Of a stretch of 64,000 bases of DNA, positions 7,962 through 15,924 are shown one piece after another. Position numbers and translations under genes: made by a program. Position 1 is the first letter of the stretch. Every line of letters begins with the position of its first letter. Source of the DNA: Haloferax marisrubri (GTDB lineage: Archaea > Halobacteriota > Halobacteria > Halobacteriales > Haloferacaceae). The notes under the pieces were generated by a model, which saw nothing but the letters and a program-made list of their open reading frames with translations, was not told where the DNA came from and searched no databases. The stretch is taken from assembly GCF_001469875.2 (NCBI RefSeq), contig NZ_LOPW02000001.1, positions 150,312-214,311 on the forward strand. The letters run 5' to 3'.

Positions 7962-9071
7962 ATGGGACTGGAGGAGGAGATCGAAGATATCCGCGAGGAG
8001 ATATCTAACACGCCGTACAACAAGTCGACCGAGGCGCACATCGGTCGGCTGAAGGCGAAGCTCGCGGAGCTGAAAGAGAAACTCGAAAACCAGAGTTCGG
8101 CCGGTGGCGGCCAAGGGTACGCCGTCGAGAAGACGGGCGACGCGACGGTCGCGCTCGTCGGCTTCCCCAGCGTCGGCAAATCGACGCTCATCAACGCGCT
8201 CACCAACGCCGACAGCGAGACGGGCGAGTACGAGTTCACGACGCTCAACGTGAACCCGGGGATGCTGAAATACAAGGGCGCGAACATCCAGATACTCGAC
8301 GTGCCGGGCCTCATCGAAGGGGCCGCTGGCGGCCGCGGCGGCGGTAAGGAGGTCCTCTCGGTCGTCCGCACCGCCGACCTCGTCGTGTTCATGCTCTCGG
8401 TGTTCGAGATAGAGCGCTACGAGCGGCTCCAACAGGAACTCTACAACAACAAGATTCGGCTCGACACGTCGCCGCCGAACCTCTCTATCAACAAGAAGGG
8501 CAAAGGCGGCATCAACGTGACCAAAAGCGACAGCGTCGACCTCGAAGAGGAGACCATCAAGGGCATCCTCCGCGAGCACGGCTTCGTCAACGCCGAGGTG
8601 ACGCTCCGCGGCGAGACGACCATCGACGAACTCGTCGACGGCATCATGAAAAACCGCGTCTACCTGCCGTCTATCGTCGCCGTCAACAAGGCCGACCTCA
8701 TCGACAAGGACTACCTCCCGACGGTCGAGGAAAACCTCCGCGAGGTCGGCCTCGACCCCGACGAGGTCACGTTCATCAGCGCCGAGGCCGAGAAGGGCCT
8801 CGACGCGCTCAAAGAGGAAATCTGGGACGCTCTCGGGCTCATCCGCATCTACATGGACAAACCCGGCCGCGGCGTCGACTACGACGAACCGCTCGTCCTC
8901 CGCGAGGGCGACACCATCGACGACGCCATCCACGAACTCGGTGCCAAACTCGACGAGCGGTTCCGGTTCGCCCGCGTCTCCGGCCCGAGCGCCAAACACG
9001 ACGACCAGCAGGTCGGCCGCGACCACGTTCTCGCCGACGAGGACGTGCTCCGCATCATCGCCCAGCGGTGA
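7962..9071 (+). CDS. DRG-type GTP-binding protein (Obg/DRG family)
   Basis: A 369-residue GTPase. An N-terminal helical segment (residues 1-50, charged) is followed by G1 GFPSVGKST, G3 DVPGLIEGAAGG, G4 NKAD and a C-terminal TGS domain (about 290-365) with the conserved DYDEPLVLREGDT region. The order helical domain - G domain - TGS matches archaeal and eukaryotic DRG proteins, which bind ribosomes and translation factors. I place the start at the ATG at 7962 instead of the TTG at 7956. The gene stop overlaps the GTG of the next gene. Confidence 0.93.
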   Translation: MGLEEEIEDIREEISNTPYNKSTEAHIGRLKAKLAELKEKLENQSSAGGGQGYAVEKTGDATVALVGFPSVGKSTLINALTNADSETGEYEFTTLNVNPGMLKYKGANIQILDVPGLIEGAAGGRGGGKEVLSVVRTADLVVFMLSVFEIERYERLQQELYNNKIRLDTSPPNLSINKKGKGGINVTKSDSVDLEEETIKGILREHGFVNAEVTLRGETTIDELVDGIMKNRVYLPSIVAVNKADLIDKDYLPTVEENLREVGLDPDEVTFISAEAEKGLDALKEEIWDALGLIRIYMDKPGRGVDYDEPLVLREGDTIDDAIHELGAKLDERFRFARVSGPSAKHDDQQVGRDHVLADEDVLRIIAQR

Positions 9072-9556
9072 CGACCGACCCGGCGGCCCGGTCGGCTTCG
9101 CGGTCGCCCGCGCGCCGCCTCCACCTACTCCTCGTCTTCGTCCTCGGTCTCGTTCCGTGGTCCGTCCAGACGTTCACGACCGGGAGCGCCACGTTCCTGT
9201 TTCCGTGGGGACTCGTCGGCCCTTCGACCGGGAGCGTGACGACCATCACCGACTTCTTCCTGCGCTTTACGATGGGCCTCCCGGACTACATCCTCGTGTG
9301 GCCGGTCGGCGTCGCCTGTTACCTCGTCGCGCTCGGAAGCGCGCTCTCGGGCGCGTTGTTCGGCCGCGAGGACGTTCGACTCACCGCGGCCGGTCTCCTC
9401 CTCGCCGGCGTGACCCAGTTGGAGGTCGCCCGCGGCTTTTCTGTCCAACCCGGTCGAACCGCGTGGCCGGTCGGGACGGTCCTGCTGTGGGCCGTGGCGG
9501 GGTTCTTGTATTGGTCACGCGCGAGCGGGCGCGACGCCGACGGCTCCTCGCGCTGA
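9068..9556 (+). CDS. Haloarchaeal four-helix membrane protein (TIGR04206-like)
   Basis: A 162-residue protein beginning with GTG that overlaps the GTPase stop (GTGA). After a basic N-terminus come about four hydrophobic segments near 20-38, 72-92, 103-120 and 135-150. I recall a haloarchaeal family of this type, TIGR04206, but assign it only tentatively. Coupling to the DRG gene suggests co-expression; no function can be stated. Confidence 0.65.
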   Translation: MTTDPAARSASRSPARRLHLLLVFVLGLVPWSVQTFTTGSATFLFPWGLVGPSTGSVTTITDFFLRFTMGLPDYILVWPVGVACYLVALGSALSGALFGREDVRLTAAGLLLAGVTQLEVARGFSVQPGRTAWPVGTVLLWAVAGFLYWSRASGRDADGSSR

Positions 9557-9615
9557 GAGTAATCAGGATTCCCGCCGCCGCCGACGAACCAGCCCGAACC
9601 GATGCGTTCCTCTTC

Positions 9616-11058
9616 TCAGTCGTCCGCGGCCGTCTTCGGACGGTAGTTCCGACTGACCGCCTTCCACGTCCCGGTCTTGAACCGGTAGTAGTTCAGCGCC
9701 GCCGGAATCGTCGTCTCGGCGAGGAACGCCAGGTAGAGCCCGGTGAGGCCGAGCGAGGTGACAGAGCCGATGTAGGTGAGCGGAATCGACCCGAGGAACA
9801 TCCCGACGAACTGGCTGCCGAACGTCCAGCGGGTGTCGCCGCTGGCGTCGAGCGGGCCCGCGGAGCCGCCGGAGACGCCCTGTAAGACGACGGCGAGACA
9901 GGCGACGTAGACGAGGTCGACGGCGATGGGGACCGCCGGGTCCGCCGGGTTATCCACGAACCCGAGGACGATCGGGCGGGCGAATATCGCCACGAGCGCC
10001 GCCGAGACGAGGTACGTGGCGACGGCGAACCGAATGACTTCGTTGCCGTAGGCCTCGGCGGTCTGTTCGTCGTCCTTGCCGAGCGCCTGCCCGACGAGGC
10101 TCGACGACGCCAGCCCGAAGCCCCAGCCGGGGGTGTTCATCAGGCCCCAGATGCGGCGGGCGATGACGAACGCCGCGACCACGTCCGGACCGAAACTGTC
10201 GAGGATGGCCAGCATCGGGAACTCGGCGACGGTCCAGACGAGCCCGCGACCCATCACGGGCAGTCCGATTTTCACGAGGTCGACGAGCGTCCCGGGGTCG
10301 ACGAACGAGCCGAAGGGGTCGATGGTGACGGGGAACGCGCCGACGCCGGGGAGCGACCCCCGCGACAGGCCGACCGCGAACGCGCCGGCGACGACGACGT
10401 TCGAGAGGACGGTCCCGAGCGCCGCGCCCTCGACGCCGAGGTCGAGGCCGAAGATGAGCACCGCGTTGAGGACGATGTTGATGACCGCACCGCTCGCACG
10501 GAGTGTCATCGCGGTGTAGGCGTCGTCGCTGCCGACGAGGACGCGGCTCCCGATGAGGTTCAGGCCGGCGAAGGGGACGCCGAGCCCGACGATTCGGAGG
10601 TATGCCGCTCCGAGTTCGATGGCATCTTGGTTGCTGCTCAGCACGGAGATGAGTTCGGTGGGGAACAGCCAGAAGACGGCCGTGACCGGGAGCGTGGCGA
10701 TGACGGTCAAGAGCGCGCTCGAACGGACCGCGAGCCCCAATTCGTCTATCGCGTCCGCGCCGAAGCGCTGGGAGACGAGCGCGATGGTCCCGCCTGCGAT
10801 ACCGCCGCCGAGCGCGAAGGCGAGTCCCCAGTACGGCCCGGCGAACCCGACGCCGGTGATGGCGACGGTCCCCGAGGCGATACCCACCATCGCCACGTCG
10901 ACGGCGTTCTTGGACATCCGGGCGATGCCGGTGACGACGCGGGGCCACGAGAGGTCGGCGATGCGGACGGCGCGCTCGCGGTCGAGGAGACCGATTCGAG
11001 CGAGCGCCAGCCCGATGCCGAGGATGAGGAGGCGAACGGGGTTGGGGACCGGGGACAC
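9616..11058 (-). CDS. MATE family multidrug/cation efflux transporter
   Basis: About 480 residues and twelve predicted helices in two similar halves. Typical MATE features are a first cytoplasmic region (LSWPRVVTGIARMSKNAVDVAMVG), a Gly-rich helix pair (GGGIAGGTIALVSQRFG) and a mid-protein segment GLPVMGRGLVWTVAEFPML. The frame stays open to 11931, but the GTG at 11058 gives the normal MATE length, and a TATA-like stretch (ACATAAGT in the reading direction) lies about 25 bases ahead, fitting a leaderless start. It would export organic cations or drugs in exchange for Na+ or H+; the substrate is unknown. Confidence 0.88.
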   Translation of the reverse strand: MSPVPNPVRLLILGIGLALARIGLLDRERAVRIADLSWPRVVTGIARMSKNAVDVAMVGIASGTVAITGVGFAGPYWGLAFALGGGIAGGTIALVSQRFGADAIDELGLAVRSSALLTVIATLPVTAVFWLFPTELISVLSSNQDAIELGAAYLRIVGLGVPFAGLNLIGSRVLVGSDDAYTAMTLRASGAVINIVLNAVLIFGLDLGVEGAALGTVLSNVVVAGAFAVGLSRGSLPGVGAFPVTIDPFGSFVDPGTLVDLVKIGLPVMGRGLVWTVAEFPMLAILDSFGPDVVAAFVIARRIWGLMNTPGWGFGLASSSLVGQALGKDDEQTAEAYGNEVIRFAVATYLVSAALVAIFARPIVLGFVDNPADPAVPIAVDLVYVACLAVVLQGVSGGSAGPLDASGDTRWTFGSQFVGMFLGSIPLTYIGSVTSLGLTGLYLAFLAETTIPAALNYYRFKTGTWKAVSRNYRPKTAADD

Positions 11059-11193
11059 TGCTGAATCGTAACTTCGGGGGGTACTTATGTACCACGTAAC
11101 GGGCCGAAAACTCCCGTAGACGGCGTGTGACAACCATCCACGGTGGGTTCCGCGTTCGGTACGTTTTTCGCCAGCGCGACACATCACTGGGGT

Positions 11194-11973
11194 ATGTCCG
11201 GAACCCTCGACCACGTGATGATTCGCGTCGAAGACCTCGAGGAGTCGCTCGACTGGTACACGACCCATCTCGGCTACGAAGAGAAGGGTCGCTGGGAGGC
11301 CGACACGTTCACCAACGTCTACCTCGGCCCCGAGGACCTCCACGAGGAGGGCGCGGTCCTCGAACTCACCTACAACCACGGCGACAACACCTACGAGATG
11401 GGCGACGCGTGGGGCCACATCGCGGTCCGCGTCCCCGAGGACGAACTCGAATCGTCCTACCAGCAGCTCATGGACGAGGGCGTCGAGGACTACCGCGACC
11501 CCGAGTCCTGCGGCGGCCGCTACGCGTTCGTCAAGGACCCCGACGGCCACGAGGTCGAAATCGTCAAGCGCGACCACGGCGCGAAGTGGAGCCTCGACCA
11601 CACGATGATTCGCGTCGAGGACGCCGACGAGGCGCTCGGCTTCTGGACCCGGAAGTTCGGCTACGAACACACCGGTCGCTGGGAGTCCGACACCTTCGCG
11701 AACTACTTCATGAAGCCCGAGGGCGCAGCCGAAGAGGCGATGGCCGTCGAACTCACCTACAACTACGACGGTCGGAGCTACGAGATGGGCGACGCGTGGG
11801 GCCATCTCGCGGTCAGCGCCGACGACCTCCACGAGTACTGGGAGACGCTCATGGAGCGCGAGGCCGAAGACTACCGCGACCCCGAGTCCTGCGACGACAT
11901 GTTCGCGTTCACGAAGGACCCCGACGGCCACGAAATCGAGGTCATCCCGGCCGACTTCGAGTCACCCGAATAA
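11194..11973 (+). CDS. Double VOC (glyoxalase-like) domain protein
   Basis: A 259-residue protein made of two tandem VOC domains (about 1-125 and 130-255) that share near-identical stretches: DHVMIRVED/DHTMIRVED, ELTYNHGD/ELTYNYDG, YEMGDAWGHIAV/YEMGDAWGHLAV, YRDPESCGG/YRDPESCDD and KDPDGHEVE/KDPDGHEIE. The His, Glu, His and Glu positions of each half fit metal binding as in lactoylglutathione lyase-type enzymes. The strong similarity of the halves indicates an internal duplication. The ATG at 11194 starts the first domain; the frame upstream is not needed. The substrate is not known; haloarchaea use gamma-glutamylcysteine instead of glutathione. Confidence 0.88.
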   Translation: MSGTLDHVMIRVEDLEESLDWYTTHLGYEEKGRWEADTFTNVYLGPEDLHEEGAVLELTYNHGDNTYEMGDAWGHIAVRVPEDELESSYQQLMDEGVEDYRDPESCGGRYAFVKDPDGHEVEIVKRDHGAKWSLDHTMIRVEDADEALGFWTRKFGYEHTGRWESDTFANYFMKPEGAAEEAMAVELTYNYDGRSYEMGDAWGHLAVSADDLHEYWETLMEREAEDYRDPESCDDMFAFTKDPDGHEIEVIPADFESPE

Positions 11974-12037
11974 CACGTATTCGTTCTAACACGTCCTCGT
12001 TCCTGTTTATTTACTGAACAATACGCGCGTTGCGACG

Positions 12038-12051
12038 CTCTCTTCGGAGAG
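12038..12051 (+). terminator. Short hairpin with UUCG-type loop upstream of the surface glycoprotein promoter
   Basis: CTCTC and GAGAG pair around a TTCG loop, giving a five-base-pair stem of unusual stability for its size. It sits 65 bases after the VOC gene stop and just before the TATA-like element of the next gene. T-rich bases (CTGTTTATTTACTG) lie before it at 12003. It may mark the end of the VOC transcript or shield the strong promoter that follows; both are inference. Confidence 0.35.
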
Positions 12052-12060
12052 ATATTCCAC

Positions 12061-12199
12061 AAAGTATTTATCCAATCTCCGGAGAGTCGCTTTCGTACCC
12101 CTACCCAAGGTGAAAACCAGCGAGTAATCCCTCGCCCGACCTACCCACGGGCGTACGGGGCAGAAAGCTGTTTCGCCACTTATAGACCCATCTATAACA
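12061..12199 (+). promoter_or_regulatory. Promoter and about 105-base leader of the surface glycoprotein gene
   Basis: A TATA-like TATTTAT is at 12065-12071. With the usual 25-base spacing, transcription would begin near 12095, leaving a leader of about 105 bases. Most genes here look leaderless, but S-layer glycoprotein genes of other haloarchaea are known to have leaders of about this size, so the arrangement fits a heavily expressed surface protein. A second AT-rich patch (CACTTATAG, about 12177-12185) is too close to the ATG to direct a usable start. No clear Shine-Dalgarno sequence precedes the ATG. Confidence 0.55.
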
Positions 12200-14764
12200 A
12201 TGACAGCAAACAAACAAGTTCGCGCGGTTCTGCTCGCTGCGCTGATGGTTTTCTCGGTCTTCGCCGGGTCCATCGCGTTCACGGGCACTGCTGCTGCGGC
12301 GGCTACGTCGGCTACGGTATCTTCTGATACTGTCGACAAAGGCCCGTCTGCATCCGTCGATGTTACCGTTAACTCTGGCGGAGCGAACGATGTTCACGTA
12401 TGGCTCGACCTGAACGACGACGGCTATTACAACGCCTCGGAACCGAACACCACGGAAACCGCAGGCTCCCCGGCAACCCTCTCGCTCTCGATTCCGGAGA
12501 GCGTCTCCACCGGTGAGTACAACGTCTCTGCCGCCGAGAGCGCTAGCCTGACCGCCGGTACCACCCAGCAGGAGGCTTACGACACGCTCGATGTCGTTGC
12601 CGCTGACCCCGCTGGCTTCAACTCGGCGACCCACTACGATGACGGCACGCCGAAGGTCGAAGTCGCCTTCGACGAGGACGTCACCGTCAACGAGATGAAC
12701 GTCACGGACGGCGAGACGAACCTCTCGCAGTCCCTCTCCGTCTCCAACGGTCAGGTCATCGTCACGCTCAGCCAGGTCTACACGGACGACCTCGAAGTCA
12801 CGTACAACGTGTCTGACTCGTCCGGTAACACGGCCTCGGCGACCGAGGACGTGACCTTCGCGCCCGTCTACGTCGCGAACAACTCCAACAACACGGCCTA
12901 CAAGGGCTCGAACGTTGCAGTTGTCGCCGGCACGACCGACACCTCCGTCGAGGTCGAGGGCGTTGACGACGACAACAACTACCAGTTCTCTGGTTCCACC
13001 GGTGACAACAGTCAGGTCTTCATCTTCGACACCGAAGATCAGGCCCTCGACACCTACGAGTTCACCATCGGCGGTGTGCAGCAGGCTCAGGTCGACGTTC
13101 GCGACCTCGGCTTCGAGCTCACCGTTGACGACCTCAACGTCACGACCAAGGACGGTCTCGAAGGCTCCGTCTCGGCCAACGCGGGCGACCGCACCGTCGA
13201 CGTCGTCGCACTTGACGACGACGGCGACGAGGTCGAGGACACCGAGACCACCGTCACGCTCGACGGCCAGGGTGAAGCAGACTTCAACCTGAGCTCGGTC
13301 GACGCTGGCGAGTACACGATTGAGGCGACCGACGCCTTCACGGGCGTCACGCTCGAGTCCGACACGGTCACCGTCTCGAAGGCCAAGGACTCCTCGGGTG
13401 ACTTCGCGTCGTCCGTCATCAACGAACAGGTCGGCGACATCGCCGAAATCACCGTCACGCTCGACGGTACTGACGAAGCAGAGATTCAGGTCGGCGCTAA
13501 CGACCTCGGTTACAGCGCGAACGTCTCCGTCGAAGACGGTAACGACGACGGTGAGGTCACGCTGCTGTTCAACACGTACGCACCGAACAAGACGTCCTCG
13601 TTCGACGTTGACGACAGCGACGACGACCTCGTCGTCGACGACATCACCACGGAAATCGACGGTGAGCCCCTCGACGCCGGCGACTACGACCTCGAAATCG
13701 CCACCGGTGGCGAAGCCGACAACGTCGCGACGCTCGTCATCGAAGAGCGCAGCACCGAAAGTGTCTCCACCTGGACGGCACCGACGAGCGCTGACCTCAC
13801 CGAGACCGAAGACGTCTACGACGCGATCGAGAACGAGAATCTGACGCAGAGCGACTCGCTGGCTAACGGCGACGTCGTCGTCACGCAGATCTCCGCGACG
13901 GGCCTCGAAGGCGCGTTCGACGCGTCGAACTTCGACGCCCTCTCGGGTACGCAGTTCAACCTCACGATCGAGCAGACGAACCCCGGCCCGAACCGCGAGG
14001 CGAAGGTCCTGGGCATCAACAGCTCGAGCGCCACGATCATCGCTGACGGTGACAACGACACGTACTTCATCGTCTACGACCTCGACGACGTCTCTGCCTC
14101 GCGCACGGACTCCTACGACAACACCTCGACGCTCTACACCGTTGAGGACGACGACGCGTTCAACGCGACGTTCACCGTCCTCGAAGACGGTGACCTCGCC
14201 GAGGACGATGAGGAGACCTCCGACGAGTTCGAAGTCGTCGAACCCGAACTCAGCCTCGACGAGGACGAGTTCGCGGTCTCCAACGCCGCCGAGCAGTCCA
14301 TCTCGGGCACGGCCAGCGTCGCCCCCGGTACGGAGCTCACCATCCGCGTGACCTCCGACGGCGACACCCAGCCGCGCTTCCTGAAGACTGCCTCCGCGTA
14401 CGTGCAGGCTGACGGCACGTTCGCCGCGGCGTTCGACTTCTCGGAGCAGAACATCAACGACACGTTCGAAGTAGAGGCCTCCGTCGACTCCGGCACGGCC
14501 GAAGACGCGACCGCTGACGGTATCGTCGGCGAAGCCACGGAGACGACCACGGCCGCGGAAACGACCACGACCGAGGAATCCACGGAAACGGCAACCGAGA
14601 CCGAAGAGCCGACCGAGGAGCCCACGGAAACGGCAACCGCGACCGAAGAGCCGACTGAGGAGCCGACCGAGGAGACCACCGAGTCCAGCACGCCTGGCTT
14701 CGGTGTCGTTGTCGCCCTCGTCGCCCTCGTCGCCGCGGCACTCCTCGCCGTCCGCCGCGACTAA
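12200..14764 (+). CDS. csg: PGF-CTERM surface (S-layer-type) glycoprotein
   Basis: An 854-residue secreted protein. Residues 1-34 are a Sec signal peptide ending GTAAAA. The mature part is very acidic with repeated Ig-like beta segments and about 19 N-x-S/T glycosylation sites by eye. Residues about 775-828 are a Thr/Glu/Pro stalk with a 14-residue repeat, a likely O-glycosylated region. The end has Pro-Gly-Phe-Gly, one hydrophobic helix and Arg-Arg-Asp: the PGF-CTERM signal cut by archaeosortase A and replaced by a lipid anchor. Signal, stalk and tail match Haloferax S-layer glycoprotein, but the mature N-terminus lacks the start I know from the H. volcanii protein, so this is a divergent S-layer or second surface glycoprotein. 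The gene sits directly before artA. Confidence 0.88.
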   Translation: MTANKQVRAVLLAALMVFSVFAGSIAFTGTAAAAATSATVSSDTVDKGPSASVDVTVNSGGANDVHVWLDLNDDGYYNASEPNTTETAGSPATLSLSIPESVSTGEYNVSAAESASLTAGTTQQEAYDTLDVVAADPAGFNSATHYDDGTPKVEVAFDEDVTVNEMNVTDGETNLSQSLSVSNGQVIVTLSQVYTDDLEVTYNVSDSSGNTASATEDVTFAPVYVANNSNNTAYKGSNVAVVAGTTDTSVEVEGVDDDNNYQFSGSTGDNSQVFIFDTEDQALDTYEFTIGGVQQAQVDVRDLGFELTVDDLNVTTKDGLEGSVSANAGDRTVDVVALDDDGDEVEDTETTVTLDGQGEADFNLSSVDAGEYTIEATDAFTGVTLESDTVTVSKAKDSSGDFASSVINEQVGDIAEITVTLDGTDEAEIQVGANDLGYSANVSVEDGNDDGEVTLLFNTYAPNKTSSFDVDDSDDDLVVDDITTEIDGEPLDAGDYDLEIATGGEADNVATLVIEERSTESVSTWTAPTSADLTETEDVYDAIENENLTQSDSLANGDVVVTQISATGLEGAFDASNFDALSGTQFNLTIEQTNPGPNREAKVLGINSSSATIIADGDNDTYFIVYDLDDVSASRTDSYDNTSTLYTVEDDDAFNATFTVLEDGDLAEDDEETSDEFEVVEPELSLDEDEFAVSNAAEQSISGTASVAPGTELTIRVTSDGDTQPRFLKTASAYVQADGTFAAAFDFSEQNINDTFEVEASVDSGTAEDATADGIVGEATETTTAAETTTTEESTETATETEEPTEEPTETATATEEPTEEPTEETTESSTPGFGVVVALVALVAAALLAVRRD
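14581..14664 (+). repeat. Two-copy 42-base tandem repeat in the glycoprotein stalk
   Basis: Two adjacent 42-base units begin with CACGGAAACGGCAACCG at 14581 and 14623 and differ at only a few bases. They encode a 14-residue unit rich in Thr, Glu and Pro (TETATETEEPTEEP then TETATATEEPTEEP). The in-frame, nearly identical copies suggest recent duplication and a stalk whose length can change by slippage. Confidence 0.8.
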
Positions 14765-14778
14765 CTTCGACTGATACC

Positions 14779-14817
14779 ACCGGGCTTCGTCCCGGTCCCC
14801 TCAACACTTCTTTATTG
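14779..14817 (+). terminator. Hairpin terminator after the surface glycoprotein gene
   Basis: ACCGGG (14779-14784) and CCCGGT (14791-14796) form a six-base stem with a CTTCGT loop, followed by a pyrimidine-rich tail ending CTTCTTTATT. It begins 15 bases after the stop codon and would end a very abundant transcript before the archaeosortase promoter. Confidence 0.6.
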
Positions 14818-14901
14818 ATCGACTCCACAGCGGCGGCGCTGTGCTGTGCGTTCGGGCCGCCGGACCGGTCGGACGAGCTCGATACCCGGAACGACAAGGG
14901 A

Positions 14902-14907
14902 TTTATT
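14902..14907 (+). promoter_or_regulatory. TATA box of the archaeosortase gene
   Basis: TTTATT lies about 25 bases before the ATG at 14930, the spacing of a leaderless archaeal promoter. This supports an artA transcript independent of the glycoprotein gene and supports the chosen start. Confidence 0.5.
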
Positions 14908-14929
14908 CGGTCCTCCGCATCCATTACGT

Positions 14930-15850
14930 ATGCCCGGTCTCCTCTCCGACATCCTCGCGTGGGTGGTCATCGGAACCTTCGTCGCCGGCGCGGTCGTCAA
15001 CGGGCGGAACCGCGACCTCGGGCGGCGGGTGATGTCCGCAGCGTGGGTGTTGTTCGCGCTCTTCTGGCTCCAACTCATCCCTCACTTCACGCTCGTCCAC
15101 AGGAGCTACATCGAGGGGATTTTGACTATCGTGGCCGTCCCGGCGTCGCTGTACGCCGGCTGGCTCCTCTACAACGGCCGCGACACGCTGTTCGTCCTCT
15201 CGCGCGCCGTCGCCGCCATGGGCGTCGTCTACCTTCCGTTCGAGACGATTCCCGCGTTCACGCTCTTCGGGGCGACCGTCCCCGCACCCCGCGGCATTCT
15301 CATGGAGTCCGTCGCGGCGCAGACGCGCTTCCTCATCGAATCGCTCGGCTACACGCCGCAGATGATTGTCGGCGACGAGGGCTACCTGAACACGTTCCTG
15401 TGGATGCAGGGCTCTCACCGAATCGAGATCTCGGTCGTTCTCGCCTGCACCGGCCTCGGGAGCATCGCCATCTTCGCCGGCCTCATCGCCGCCGTCGACG
15501 CGCCGATGCGCCGGAAGCTCCGCGGACTCGCCATCGCCGTCCCCATCATCTACGCGCTGAACCTGCTTCGGACGACGTTCATCACCATCTCGGTCGGCAA
15601 GCAGTACTTCCACCTGTTCGTCGACGAGATTCTGTTCCTCTTCGGGTCGTCCGACCCGTATATGGTGTCGTTTTTCATCTCCGACCGCATCATCAGCCAG
15701 GGGCTCGCGGTCGTCGCGCTCGTGGGAATCACCTATCTCGTCGTCCACGAAGTGCCGGAACTCCTCACGGTCATCGAGGACGTGCTCTACATGGTGACCG
15801 GCGAAGAGTACGACCTCAGAAGCGAGTTAGGGCTCGACGGGCGAGCGTAG
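14930..15850 (+). CDS. artA: Archaeosortase A, membrane transpeptidase-like protease for PGF-CTERM proteins
   Basis: A 306-residue protein with about eight transmembrane helices. From the ATG at 14930, the catalytic Cys falls at 173 (VLACTGLGS), and Arg214 (LLRTTF) and Arg253 (SDRII) fall exactly on the residues reported as essential in H. volcanii ArtA, which confirms both identity and start. ArtA cuts at the PGF motif of secreted proteins and helps replace the C-terminal helix with an archaeol-based lipid. An apparent substrate is encoded directly upstream. The frame continues upstream to 14846, but that extension crosses the promoter. Confidence 0.95.
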   Translation: MPGLLSDILAWVVIGTFVAGAVVNGRNRDLGRRVMSAAWVLFALFWLQLIPHFTLVHRSYIEGILTIVAVPASLYAGWLLYNGRDTLFVLSRAVAAMGVVYLPFETIPAFTLFGATVPAPRGILMESVAAQTRFLIESLGYTPQMIVGDEGYLNTFLWMQGSHRIEISVVLACTGLGSIAIFAGLIAAVDAPMRRKLRGLAIAVPIIYALNLLRTTFITISVGKQYFHLFVDEILFLFGSSDPYMVSFFISDRIISQGLAVVALVGITYLVVHEVPELLTVIEDVLYMVTGEEYDLRSELGLDGRA

Positions 15851-15888
15851 TCGGCTCCTGTTCTCTCTGTTTCCCGTCTCGCGTCGCG

Positions 15889-15924
15889 TTAGTGTTCGTC
15901 GAACAGTTAGTGTTCGTCGAACAG
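15889..15924. repeat. 18-base perfect tandem duplication over the dph5 stop codon
   Basis: TTAGTGTTCGTCGAACAG occurs twice without a break (15889-15906 and 15907-15924). On the minus strand each copy reads Leu-Phe-Asp-Glu-His-stop, so the second copy lies just beyond the stop of dph5 and is not translated. The exact match indicates a recent slippage duplication. Confidence 0.9.

Noticed and set aside
7110..9026. Long minus-strand frame (638 codons) over the DRG GTPase gene
   Set aside because: It mirrors the codon pattern of the plus-strand gene, is rich in Val/Asp/Arg, and shows no domain. GC-rich genomes produce such shadows.
11059..11931. N-terminal extension of the MATE gene across the VOC gene
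   Set aside because: It doubles the N-terminus with non-membrane sequence, crosses a TATA box, and overlaps a clear gene on the other strand.
12177..12187. TATA-like CACTTATAG close to the surface glycoprotein ATG
   Set aside because: It would place the transcription start inside the coding region; the TATTTAT at 12065 fits better.
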